NCBI GenBank assembly: GCA_028875575.1
Contig: JAPPDF010000045.1
Location: 1 to 50,436 of the forward strand
Reading direction: 5' to 3'
Length of the DNA: 50,436 nucleotides
From: Acidobacteriota bacterium
GTDB lineage: Bacteria > Acidobacteriota > Terriglobia > Versatilivoradales > Versatilivoraceae
Below are positions 26,372 to 34,192 of this stretch, in pieces (positions within the stretch are counted from its first letter, which is position 1; every line of letters begins with the position of its first letter). The translations under genes and the position numbers were made by a program. Below the pieces are notes generated by a model. The model saw nothing but the letters and a program-made list of their open reading frames with translations. It did no database searches and was not told the DNA's origin.

Positions 26372-27238
26372 CTATCCAATGGACTCCTGCTCGACTTCGG
26401 ATTGGCGGGACTTGTCCTGAAGGTCGTAGAGGGAGACGAACTTTCCCTCATAGGTGGGAATGGGAAACTCGTTCATGGTAAAGCGGGCCACACTGCGGTG
26501 CTGCCCCCGGACCAGGCGGACATAGGCCTCGCTGGTGGCGGTGTTCTGGCCGTCGTAAATGCGGAAGGCGTCGGCAGCCCGATAGCTGAGAATGAGCGTT
26601 CGCCGCTGGTGGGAAGAGGTGTTGGGCGCCGAGGCATGGGGAGCCATGCAGTGCATGAAGATGGCGGTTCCGGCTCCGCCCTCCACAGACACCGCCCCGG
26701 ATCCATCCACGTGTTCGGTAACCCGTCCCTGGAAGAGGCCGTCCCGGGTGTGGCTCAGCAAGGGCCCGGTGTGGCGGCCCGGGATGATCTTCAGGCAGCC
26801 GTTGCTTTGGCTGGCATCGTCCAGATAGAACAGGACCGCCAACGAGTCCCGGTTGGTCAGAGGATAGTAGGAAAGGTCCTGGTGCCACTCCACCACCGAG
26901 CCCACGTCGGCGGGCTTCATGTTGATCTTGCTGTACTGGATCAGCAGGTCGGGCCCCAGAAGCTGCTCCACACAGTCCAGCAGCCTGTCCGAATACGAAA
27001 GGCGCCCGAATTCCGGAAAGTGGTGGCAGGGCTGGTAGATGCGCCTCACCCGGTTCCCCTCGGGGAGCTGGGCCGGTTCCATTTCCATCAGGGTGCTGTC
27101 GTGGTTCGCCAGGGTGTTCCCGGCGCAGATACCCTCGATTTCTCCCCTGAATCGGTCGACCTCCCCTTCGGGCAAAAACCCCTGGCAGACGGTGAAGCCG
27201 TCGGTGCGGTATTGGCGGACCTGCTCTGGGCTCAGCAT
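26372..27238 (-). CDS. phytanoyl-CoA dioxygenase family protein (PhyH)
   Basis: A 288-residue non-haem Fe(II)/2-oxoglutarate-dependent dioxygenase, cytosolic. The iron-binding H-x-D is in EWHQDLSYYPLTN. The distal His is in MAPHASAPNTS, followed by the 2-oxoglutarate-binding Arg in RRTLILSYRAADA. The N-terminal block LSPEQVRQYRTDGFTVCQGFLP is typical of the family. Substrates range from phytanoyl-CoA to many small natural products and cannot be read from the sequence. The ATG at 27238 is chosen because GGAGG lies 5 bases upstream; an in-frame start six codons earlier has none. Confidence 0.88.
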   Translation of the reverse strand: MLSPEQVRQYRTDGFTVCQGFLPEGEVDRFRGEIEGICAGNTLANHDSTLMEMEPAQLPEGNRVRRIYQPCHHFPEFGRLSYSDRLLDCVEQLLGPDLLIQYSKINMKPADVGSVVEWHQDLSYYPLTNRDSLAVLFYLDDASQSNGCLKIIPGRHTGPLLSHTRDGLFQGRVTEHVDGSGAVSVEGGAGTAIFMHCMAPHASAPNTSSHQRRTLILSYRAADAFRIYDGQNTATSEAYVRLVRGQHRSVARFTMNEFPIPTYEGKFVSLYDLQDKSRQSEVEQESIG

Positions 27239-27325
27239 GTTTTCCTCCGTTTCCAATGAGTTAGGCTACAGGCAACACCCGGTCGAGGGCAAGCAGGAAC
27301 CCAAGCGGAGCCCCCTTCGCAGCCT

Positions 27326-27499
27326 TCACCGACTCCCTGCCCTTTGGGACGCTTCCCGCTTCCAATCCAGGCGCAGTTGCTGGTAGATCCGCCTGGCTTC
27401 GGCCACCCGGCCCAGCACCCCGTGCCCCGGCAGCCGCTCCAGCGGCGCCGGCAACCAGCACAAGAGACCAGCCAGGATGATTCCTCTTTTCACGGCCAT
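27326..27499 (-). CDS. possible tiny exported protein (57 aa)
   Basis: The minus-strand frame from the ATG at 27499 gives 57 residues: a basic start and short hydrophobic stretch (MAVKRGIILAGLLCWLPAPL) resembling a signal or anchor, then an amphipathic helix (RVAEARRIYQQLRLDWKREA). GGAGGAG is directly upstream but close to the ATG. It sits upstream of the PhyH gene on the same strand in an otherwise empty 400-bp stretch. Not recognised; it may be chance. Confidence 0.3.
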   Translation of the reverse strand: MAVKRGIILAGLLCWLPAPLERLPGHGVLGRVAEARRIYQQLRLDWKREASQRAGSR

Positions 27500-27641
27500 G
27501 CTCCTCCATTCCGCCCGAGAGGCAGTTTATCGCAACCCTCCGGACGGTTGCCAGGTTGGGGGTGTGGGTCACAGCCAGGGCGGTCTGAAATAGAGAGAGA
27601 GCCCGACTTGATCTCTGGTGACATATCTGCCACCATATCCC

Positions 27642-27917
27642 ATGCAAAGCAGAAATACCCGGCCGATCTCTTGGATCAAGGCGGCCCGCAAGGTTTTCGA
27701 CGGCTTCCCCAATGGGGCGCAGGAAAAGATCTTGCGGGTGCTGACGGTCGCGGCCGAAGGCCGCAAGGCCGACATCGCCAAACCGCTGAAGGGTCTCGGG
27801 TCCGGTGTATTTGAGGTGGCTCTCAAGTACCGTACCGATGCGTATCGGACGGTTTACGCTCTGCAATTCAAGGGGCGGATTTGGGTTCTACACGCCTTCC
27901 AGAAAAAGGCGAGGTAG
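27642..27917 (+). CDS. HigB/RelE-superfamily (Gp49-like) toxin, interrupted by TAG
   Basis: Toxin of a toxin-antitoxin pair; the family cleaves mRNA at the ribosome. The 91 residues carry the expected blocks: RPISWIKAARKVFDGFPNGAQ, IAKPLKGLGSGVFEVALKY and AYRTVYALQFKGRIWVLHAFQKKA. The frame then hits TAG at 27915. Reading through it gives a typical family C-terminus (GVKTPKQDIDLIRERL, then RLKKELRQ) ending in TGA at 27993-27995, which overlaps the antitoxin's GTG. The ancestral protein was therefore 117 aa and coupled to the antitoxin. The present product lacks about 26 C-terminal residues and may be inactive. An upstream GTG at 27618 is an alternative start. Confidence 0.75.
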   Translation: MQSRNTRPISWIKAARKVFDGFPNGAQEKILRVLTVAAEGRKADIAKPLKGLGSGVFEVALKYRTDAYRTVYALQFKGRIWVLHAFQKKAR

Positions 27918-27991
27918 GGCGTAAAGACCCCTAAGCAGGATATCGATCTCATCCGCGAACGGCTCAGCCGCTTGAAGAAGGAGTTACGGCA

Positions 27992-28324
27992 GTGAGCAAA
28001 ACAGACGACGATCTTGAGTTGGTGCACGGCAGCGGCAGTGTCTTTCGTGACTTCGGCCGCGCTGACGCCGACGTACAGCAGACCAAGGCACTTCTAGCCG
28101 CCAGAATCATCGGTATTCTTGACGATGAAGGGCTTTCGACGCGCAAGGCCGAGAACCGCACAGGTGTCAGTCACGCGGACTTTACCCGTATTCGCAACGT
28201 GCAGCTTGACCGTTTCACCATTGACCGTCTGATGACCGTGCTCTACAAGCTCGGCCAGCACGTAGACGTGCAGATCCACGTTCACCCGCGCATAGGCGCT
28301 GAAAAAGCACCGGTATCGGCGTGA
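27992..28324 (+). CDS. XRE/HigA-type antitoxin
   Basis: A 110-residue helix-turn-helix protein of the HTH_37/XRE type. DNA-binding region: QTKALLAARIIGILDDEGLS, then TRKAENRTGVSHADFTRIRN (recognition helix) and RFTIDRLMTVLYKLGQHVDVQIHV. The GTG start has AAGGAG 8 bases upstream and overlaps the ancestral toxin stop as GTGA. It would neutralise the toxin by binding and repress the operon. The toxin-first gene order matches the HigBA arrangement. It is intact, unlike its partner. Confidence 0.8.
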   Translation: MSKTDDDLELVHGSGSVFRDFGRADADVQQTKALLAARIIGILDDEGLSTRKAENRTGVSHADFTRIRNVQLDRFTIDRLMTVLYKLGQHVDVQIHVHPRIGAEKAPVSA

Positions 28325-28603
28325 GTTGTCTGCCGTTTGAACAACCGCCCCGGGACCTCGAGGTTGCTGTCCCAAGACCGAGTCCCTGTGAGCGAAGCGA
28401 CCGCACGGATAATGGGCAACAATTGGATCGAAGCTACCTTGGGCCCTTCTTTGTCGACAGAGGCTTGTCCCTCCTCCTGCCAATCCTTGAAGGACGCTGG
28501 CCTTTCGATTAGACTGCCGTGGCGGCCGGAGAACCGGCGGGCCAAGGGCAGGAGGACACGAGGATAGGTCGCAGACCCGTCTGAAGCGAGCGGAGGTTGA
28601 ACC

Positions 28604-29485
28604 ATGGGGCACAAGTATTCGGTGATTCTATGCACACTGGCGTCCACCGGCGGCAATGTCTGGGAGAAGCCGCGGGAAGTGCTGGAAGCGGTGGCCGAAG
28701 CGGGCTATGACGGGGTGGATCTGGATGCCGAGCCGGATCGCATCGAGGCCAGCCGGTTCAACCAGGTCAAGGAAATGGCCTTCTCGCTGGGCCTGAAAGT
28801 TCCTGCCCTGATCGGCGCCTGGGCGCCCTGGCACGCGGGCGAGGTCCGGGACCTGGCCTCCACCGACGAAACGGAGAGGCGCCACGGCGTGGACTATGCC
28901 AAGAAAAGCGTGGACCTGGCGGCGACCTTCGAGGATCCTCCCGTCTTCGAGATCGTGGCCTCGCCGGCACAGTCCGAGTACCCCGTGACCAAGACGCCGA
29001 TCCACCTGCTTCGGGCCAACTTCATCGAGTCCACCCGGGAGATCACCGAGTATGCGGCCGAGCGGAACGTCGATATCGCCATCGAGCCCATCAACCGCTT
29101 CGAAGGGTACGCCGGTTTCCTCAACAGCCTGGTTGAAGGCAAGGGAATCGTGGACGAGATTGACGCCCCCAACCTGGGAGTCCTGGCCGATTTCTTCCAC
29201 GTGAACATGGAAGACGGCCCCTTGAACGACGCCCTGCGGGAGGCCGGCGACCGGCTCATGCACATCCACCTGGCGGACAACAACCGGCAGACGCCCGGGA
29301 CCGGTCACATCGACTTTCTGGATGTGGTGCGGACCCTCAACGCCATGAACTTCTCGGGCTACATTTCACTCGACAGCGTTCCCTGCAAGCCCGACTGGAA
29401 GACCGCTCTCACCGGCACCATCGACTTCATGAAGCAGATGGAGAAAATGGCGTCCTTGCAGGAGAGAATCGCCAAGGCCGTCTGA
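28604..29485 (+). CDS. sugar phosphate isomerase/epimerase-like TIM-barrel protein
   Basis: A 293-residue cytosolic protein of the AP-endonuclease-family-2/xylose-isomerase-like TIM-barrel superfamily. Likely metal ligands lie in IAIEPINRFEGYAGFLN (Glu), GVLADFFHVNMED (Asp/His) and LMHIHLADNNRQTPGTGHIDF (His). The usual last Glu of the fold appears replaced by Asp in GYISLDSVP. GHIDF followed by a Leu-rich helix is typical of hydroxypyruvate-isomerase- and keto-epimerase-like members. GGAGG lies 6 bases before the ATG. It begins a same-strand cluster with RraA-like, transporter and dehydrogenase genes, suggesting a sugar-acid or hydroxy-acid catabolic role. Confidence 0.85.
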   Translation: MGHKYSVILCTLASTGGNVWEKPREVLEAVAEAGYDGVDLDAEPDRIEASRFNQVKEMAFSLGLKVPALIGAWAPWHAGEVRDLASTDETERRHGVDYAKKSVDLAATFEDPPVFEIVASPAQSEYPVTKTPIHLLRANFIESTREITEYAAERNVDIAIEPINRFEGYAGFLNSLVEGKGIVDEIDAPNLGVLADFFHVNMEDGPLNDALREAGDRLMHIHLADNNRQTPGTGHIDFLDVVRTLNAMNFSGYISLDSVPCKPDWKTALTGTIDFMKQMEKMASLQERIAKAV

Positions 29486-29523
29486 GCTCGCTCGGCGAGT
29501 TTGATGAAGATCCAGGAGACCCC

Positions 29524-30222
29524 ATGTCCCCCAATTCGCGCCATTCGCCGGAAGTGCTCCAGGCCCTGCGAGCCTTCGATACGGCCACGGTTTCCAACGC
29601 CATCGAGAAGCTGGCCCTGAGGGACCGTGCCACCGGCTTTGCCTCCAACCGGATCACCTGCCAGTTTCCCCAGCTCGAACCCATGGTCGGCTACGCGGTC
29701 ACGGCAACCGCCGACAGCACCACTCCGGGCGACCGCAGGCCGCCTCGGGTCGACGAACTGCTGGAAGCGCTGGAGGCCGCTCCCCGACCCATCGTCATGG
29801 TGATCCAGCACAGTGGCCACGAACGCGAGCGCTGCTGTGTCATCGGGGACATGTTCTGCTGCGTTCTGGACAAGTTGGGCGGCGTCGGCATCGTTACCGA
29901 CGTCAACGCGCGGGACAAGAGCGGAATCGCCCGCAGGACTCCCGAGTTCCAGGTCTTCTCCGCCGGTTGGGTGGCTTCCCACGGGTATCCGGCCTACCTC
30001 AGCTTCAACACCCCGGTGACCGTGGCCGGCCTCACCATCCACCCCGGCGATCTGCTGCACGGAGACGAGAGTGGCCTGATCACTATCCCGGAGGTGGCCG
30101 TCGATTCCCTGGCGGACGCGGCCCGGCAGGTGCAGGATGAGGAGGCGGAGTTCTTCGACCTGGTGGAAAACCGCTTCAGCCTGGATGCATTGAAACAGCG
30201 CATGCGACCCGACAAAGCCTGA
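29524..30222 (+). CDS. RraA-like aldolase/decarboxylase
   Basis: A 232-residue RraA-family protein. Related enzymes are class II HMG/CHA aldolases and oxaloacetate decarboxylases with a divalent metal. The core is CCVIGDMFCCVLDKLGGVGIVTDVNARDKSGI, containing the G-x-G and D-x-x-x-R-D elements that bind metal and substrate. The C-terminal block PGDLLHGDESGLITIPEVA closes the domain. A longer C-terminal tail after it (to RMRPDKA) is probably an oligomerisation helix. AGGAG precedes the ATG. It follows the isomerase by 38 bp. A cleavage or decarboxylation step in the cluster's pathway is inferred; the classical RNase E-inhibitor role is less likely here. Confidence 0.85.
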   Translation: MSPNSRHSPEVLQALRAFDTATVSNAIEKLALRDRATGFASNRITCQFPQLEPMVGYAVTATADSTTPGDRRPPRVDELLEALEAAPRPIVMVIQHSGHERERCCVIGDMFCCVLDKLGGVGIVTDVNARDKSGIARRTPEFQVFSAGWVASHGYPAYLSFNTPVTVAGLTIHPGDLLHGDESGLITIPEVAVDSLADAARQVQDEEAEFFDLVENRFSLDALKQRMRPDKA

Positions 30223-30255
30223 GCCGGCAAGCTTGCCGCACCACAACCTTCCCCC

Positions 30256-31626
30256 ATGAGTACCGATTCTCCTATCAGAAACGCACCGGTGAGGCCCTGG
30301 CCGATGCTGCTTGCCGTGGGACCGGGGATCGTGCTGGCGGCCGGAGTGATCGGCTCGGGCGAACTGATCAACACGCCGCTGCAGGCGGCCCGCTTCGGCT
30401 TCGTGCTGCTGTGGGCGGTGCTGCTGTCCTGCATGATCAAGTACTTTCTGCAGGTCGAGGTGGGCCGCTATTGCCTGGTCCACAACCGGACCGTCTTCCA
30501 GGCTCTGAGCCCCTTCCCCGGACCCCGTTTGCGGAACACGTCCTGGCTGGTGTGGGCCTTCATGCTGGGATGGCTGTTGGCCCAGGTGGGCTCCTCGGGG
30601 CTGGTGGGAGCCATGGCGGGCCTGATGCACGGGATCCGGCCGCTCTCCTCCGACGCCATCGGATCGGTTCAAATCTGGGCGGTGGTTGTGGTCGCCGGGG
30701 TCCAACTGCTGCTCTGGCGAGGCATCTACGGGCGGCTGGAGAAGATGTTGATCGCCCTGGCCCTGCTGCTGAGCGTCTCGGCGCTGCTGGGCCTGGTCAT
30801 GCTTCAGGGCACGCCCTTTCGGGTGAGCGGAGCTGACTTGTGGTCAGGCCTGGGCTTTTCCCTGGGAGGTACCGACGTTCGCCTGGCGGCCTTTGCCGTT
30901 ATCAGCCTCATCGGCGCCCTGGGGGTTTCCGGTTCGGAACTGGTGGTCTACCCCTACTGGGTGCTGGAGAAGGGCTACGGCAGACATCTGGGGCCGCGGG
31001 ATTCCGAGGGCTGGGTGGAACGGGCGCGGGGCTGGATCCGAATGCTCAAAGTGGATGCCGGCCTGGCCACCCTGCTGGCCACGGTGGTGACGGCGGCCTA
31101 CTTCATCCTGGGAGCGGCCATTCTCTTCCCCCTGGGCATGACGCCGGCGGGCATCGGGGTGGTCGACCAGATTTCCTCCATCTTTACCGAGAGCTACGGC
31201 CCCTGGTCCAAGAGCATCTTCCTGGTCAGCGCCATGGCCACCCTGCTTTCCACCCTGCTGGCGGCCACCGCCGTCAACGGCAGGATCATCACCGATTTTC
31301 TGTGCAGCCTGGGCCTGGTCGACCGAAGTCGCCCCCAGGCCGTGCGAGGATCGCAGCAGGTGGTCCAGACCGCCTTTCTGGTGTCGGTGCTCACCCTCTA
31401 TCTGCTGGTCCCCACCCGGCCCGCCCTGATGGTGCTGATCAGCCACTACATCATCGGCGTGATGGGCACGCCCCTGGCCACCATCGCCATCTGCTGGCTG
31501 GCCTTCCGCACCGAGAAGCCACTGAGAATGAGCCGGCCGGTGGCGGTGCTGCTGCTGGCTTCGGCCGGGGTGATCATGGGATGCGTGCTCTTTGGACTGG
31601 CCGTTCAGGCCGGCTTGATTCGGTAG
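30256..31626 (+). CDS. Nramp-fold transporter lacking canonical metal ligands
   Basis: A 456-residue inner-membrane protein with about 11 hydrophobic segments and overall Nramp-family similarity (GPGIVLAAGVIGSGELINTP at TM1; SGSELVVYPYW near TM6; AATAVNGRIITDF late). In true Nramp metal transporters TM1 carries D-P-G-N and TM6 carries M-P-H. Here these positions read G-S-G-E and S-E-x-x-V-Y-P, so the D, N, M and H ligands are absent. Together with its place between RraA-like and Ldh-family genes, this argues for an organic substrate or an altered cation. It starts 34 bp after the RraA-like stop, in the same apparent operon. Confidence 0.8.
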   Translation: MSTDSPIRNAPVRPWPMLLAVGPGIVLAAGVIGSGELINTPLQAARFGFVLLWAVLLSCMIKYFLQVEVGRYCLVHNRTVFQALSPFPGPRLRNTSWLVWAFMLGWLLAQVGSSGLVGAMAGLMHGIRPLSSDAIGSVQIWAVVVVAGVQLLLWRGIYGRLEKMLIALALLLSVSALLGLVMLQGTPFRVSGADLWSGLGFSLGGTDVRLAAFAVISLIGALGVSGSELVVYPYWVLEKGYGRHLGPRDSEGWVERARGWIRMLKVDAGLATLLATVVTAAYFILGAAILFPLGMTPAGIGVVDQISSIFTESYGPWSKSIFLVSAMATLLSTLLAATAVNGRIITDFLCSLGLVDRSRPQAVRGSQQVVQTAFLVSVLTLYLLVPTRPALMVLISHYIIGVMGTPLATIAICWLAFRTEKPLRMSRPVAVLLLASAGVIMGCVLFGLAVQAGLIR

Positions 31627-31684
31627 GCTGGCAGGGCCGTGGAGTCGTTTTGCCCCCGTCCTTTTTCTGAGGCAGGATACCAAC

Positions 31685-32731
31685 ATGATCATTCGAACGG
31701 CGGAGGCTATCCGCCAGCTCACCTGCCAAATCCTGTCAGCCGCCGGCGCCGACCGGTCCAACGCCCAGGAGGTTGCCGAGCACCTGGTGCTGGCCAACCT
31801 GAAGGGAGTCGACACCCACGGCATCTGGCACATTCCCGGATACGTGAAGGCCATCCGCGCCGGTCAGCTCGCCGCCGCGCAAAAGCCCGGGATTCTCGAG
31901 GAAAAGCCCAACACGGCCCTGATCTCCGGTCACTGGACGTTCGGGCAGGTGGCAGCCCGGTTCGCCATGGAGACCGCCATCCGCAAGGCGGAGCGGGAAC
32001 AGGTGGCTCTGGTGGGCCTGGTCCAGGCCCACCACATCGGACGCCTGGGGCACTACGCGGAAATGGCCGCCGCCGAGAAGATGATCTCCTTGGTCTGGGT
32101 GGGAGGTTTCAGCCAGAACCAGCCCAAGGTGATGCCCTACGGAGGCAGCCGCCGATTGCTGCACACCAATCCCATTGCCCTGGGAATCCCCGCGGGGGAC
32201 GAACCGCCCATGGTGGCCGACTTCGCCACATCGGCCATCTCGGGAGTCAAGGTCGACAACGCCTACAGCCGCGGAGAGTCGCTCCCTCCTGGTTGCATCG
32301 TTGACAAGGAAGGCCGGCCCACCACCGACCCGGCCGACTTTTTCGACGGGGGCGGCCACACCCCTTTCGGGCAGCACAAGGGCTGGGCCATCATGCTGGC
32401 GGCCGAGTTTCTGAGCCGAATCCTGCTGGGCTCCGATTCCTATGCCGACCCCGAGACCTCAGACGAGGTGCTGCGCCACCAGGGAGACACCCTTCTGGTC
32501 TTTCGAGCCGACCTGTTCCAGTCCTACCCGACCTTCGCCAAGCGCGCCGACCAGATGCAGCAGCGGGTGCGGTCGGTACCCCCGGCGCCCGGGTTCAAGG
32601 AGGTGCGGGTTCCGGGAGACCCCGAGGTCGAGACGCAGGCCCGACGGGAACGGGAGGGCATCCCCATCGCGGAGGACATCTGGAGCAAGGTGGTGGAAAC
32701 CGCGGAATCCGTGGGGATCCATGAGTGTTGA
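31685..32731 (+). CDS. Ldh-family NAD(P)-dependent dehydrogenase (malate/L-lactate/ureidoglycolate type)
   Basis: A 348-residue member of the malate/L-lactate dehydrogenase-2 family (YlbC/AllD/ComC fold, not Rossmann). Catalytic His45 is in LKGVDTHGIWHIPGYV. Other family blocks are HHIGRLGHYAEMAAA, HTNPIALGIPAG, PMVADFATSAISGVKV, GQHKGWAIMLAAEFLS, and a C-terminal helix with RREREGIPIAEDIW. It oxidises a 2-hydroxy acid to a 2-keto acid or the reverse. It follows the transporter by 58 bp and ends the catabolic cluster. The substrate is presumably what the transporter imports or an intermediate. Confidence 0.88.
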   Translation: MIIRTAEAIRQLTCQILSAAGADRSNAQEVAEHLVLANLKGVDTHGIWHIPGYVKAIRAGQLAAAQKPGILEEKPNTALISGHWTFGQVAARFAMETAIRKAEREQVALVGLVQAHHIGRLGHYAEMAAAEKMISLVWVGGFSQNQPKVMPYGGSRRLLHTNPIALGIPAGDEPPMVADFATSAISGVKVDNAYSRGESLPPGCIVDKEGRPTTDPADFFDGGGHTPFGQHKGWAIMLAAEFLSRILLGSDSYADPETSDEVLRHQGDTLLVFRADLFQSYPTFAKRADQMQQRVRSVPPAPGFKEVRVPGDPEVETQARREREGIPIAEDIWSKVVETAESVGIHEC

Positions 32732-32850
32732 CGGGGGGACTGTACAAGTTCCCGCAAGCCTGGCGAGGCGACATGCCAAAGACCAGCAAGCATTGAAATA
32801 AGAGAGATATCCACGAAGGGACACTAAAAACGAAGAAGGGACACGAAGGA

Positions 32851-34155
32851 ATGATGAAGCTTCCAGAGGCACGAAAATCCTTAACTTGCCGTCGCCTGCC
32901 CTCCAGACTGTGGCTGTGGGCCGCGGCCGCCGCTTTCCTGTGGACCGCCGGCTGCACCATCCACCCCTCGTGGGGATGGCCCGGCTGGGGCGGCCCCGGC
33001 GGTGACTTCAAGGTCCGGACCGCCGGTCTTTCGACCTCCTGGCCCGCCGAGGGACCTCCGCGACTCTGGAGCCGGGAGCTGGGAGACGGCTATTCCGCCA
33101 TCCTGGCAGACGGAGCGCGCCTCTATGCCTTTTACCGGCAGGAGAAAGACGAGGTGGTAGCTGCCCTGGAGCCCGCGACGGGCCGCACGCTCTGGGAGCA
33201 CCGTTATCCGGCGCCCATCACGGCGAAGCAGGACAACACCCACCGCAAATATGGCGTGGGTCCACAGGCCACCCCCGTGCTGACCCGGGAGGGGGTGGTG
33301 ACCATCGGCTGGAACGGCAACCTTCACTGCCTGAAGAAGGAGACCGGGAAAGTCCTGTGGTCGCACGATCTGGCTCGGGATTTCGGAAGCACCTCCATGG
33401 GCCGGGGGTTCTCCTCCAGCCCCGTTGCCTACAGAGACCTGGTCCTCTGCCTGGTGGGAGGTCCCGGGTCCGGCCTGATGGCCTTCAACGCCGCAGACGG
33501 CCGGGTGGTCTGGGCCCGTCACGACTTCAAGCGTTCCCATTCCTCCCCCATCCTGATCAACGTGGATGGGCAGGACCAGTTTGTGGGCATGATGGCTCAG
33601 CAGGTGGTGGGTGTCGATCCCGAGACCGGGGAACTGCTCTGGAGCCACACCCACGGCCTGGCCGGAGGCCTCACCGTCAGCACCCCGGTCTGGGGAAAGG
33701 ACAACCGCCTGTTCCTCTCCACCGCCTACTCCGGGGGAAGCCGGGCCCTCGAGCTCACTCGCCGCAACGGCAGGACCTCGGTGGAAGAGCTGTGGTTCAC
33801 CAAGCGGATGCGGGTGCACCACGGCAACGTCGTTCGCCTGGACGGCCTGGCCTACGGCTTCAGCGGCGACTTCGGGCCGGCCTTTCTCACCGCCATCCGC
33901 GTCTCCGACGGCGAGGTGGTCTGGCGGCATCGGGGGTTCGCCAAGGGAACCCTGCTCTACGCCGACGGGAAGTTCATCATCCTGGATGAAGACGGCACCC
34001 TGGCCCTGGCCGAGCCGGCCGAAGAGGGGATCGAAGTCCTGGTCCAGGCTCAGCCACTGCAGCACAACTGCTGGACGCCGCCCACCCTGGTCGGGGACAT
34101 CCTCTACGTCCGCAACAGAGAAAAGTTCGTCGCCTTTGACCTGGGCGAGGAATGA
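32851..34155 (+). CDS. PQQ-type beta-propeller lipoprotein
   Basis: A 434-residue protein with a lipoprotein signal (SRLWLWAAAAAFLWTAGC, Cys as anchor) followed by a propeller of PQQ/BamB-like repeats: VVAALEPATGRTLWEHRY, GNLHCLKKETGKVLWSHDL, GLMAFNAADGRVVWARHDF, QVVGVDPETGELLWSHTHG, and VSDGEVVWRHRGF. No enzyme-specific residues for PQQ dehydrogenases are evident, so a scaffold role is more likely than catalysis. Two adjacent ATGs (32851 and 32854) are possible starts. Just upstream (about 32813-32850) are short repeats of CGAAG(G)GACAC, probably a degenerate intergenic repeat. The next gene starts 38 bp after the stop. Confidence 0.8.
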   Translation: MMKLPEARKSLTCRRLPSRLWLWAAAAAFLWTAGCTIHPSWGWPGWGGPGGDFKVRTAGLSTSWPAEGPPRLWSRELGDGYSAILADGARLYAFYRQEKDEVVAALEPATGRTLWEHRYPAPITAKQDNTHRKYGVGPQATPVLTREGVVTIGWNGNLHCLKKETGKVLWSHDLARDFGSTSMGRGFSSSPVAYRDLVLCLVGGPGSGLMAFNAADGRVVWARHDFKRSHSSPILINVDGQDQFVGMMAQQVVGVDPETGELLWSHTHGLAGGLTVSTPVWGKDNRLFLSTAYSGGSRALELTRRNGRTSVEELWFTKRMRVHHGNVVRLDGLAYGFSGDFGPAFLTAIRVSDGEVVWRHRGFAKGTLLYADGKFIILDEDGTLALAEPAEEGIEVLVQAQPLQHNCWTPPTLVGDILYVRNREKFVAFDLGEE

Positions 34156-34192
34156 TGCAACCATGGGTTATGAACCAACCCCGGGGGCAATC

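Noticed and set aside
27915-27917. Pyrrolysine or programmed read-through at the toxin TAG
   Set aside because: Nothing in the window suggests pyrrolysine machinery, and several other genes here use TAG as a normal stop. A nonsense mutation is simpler.
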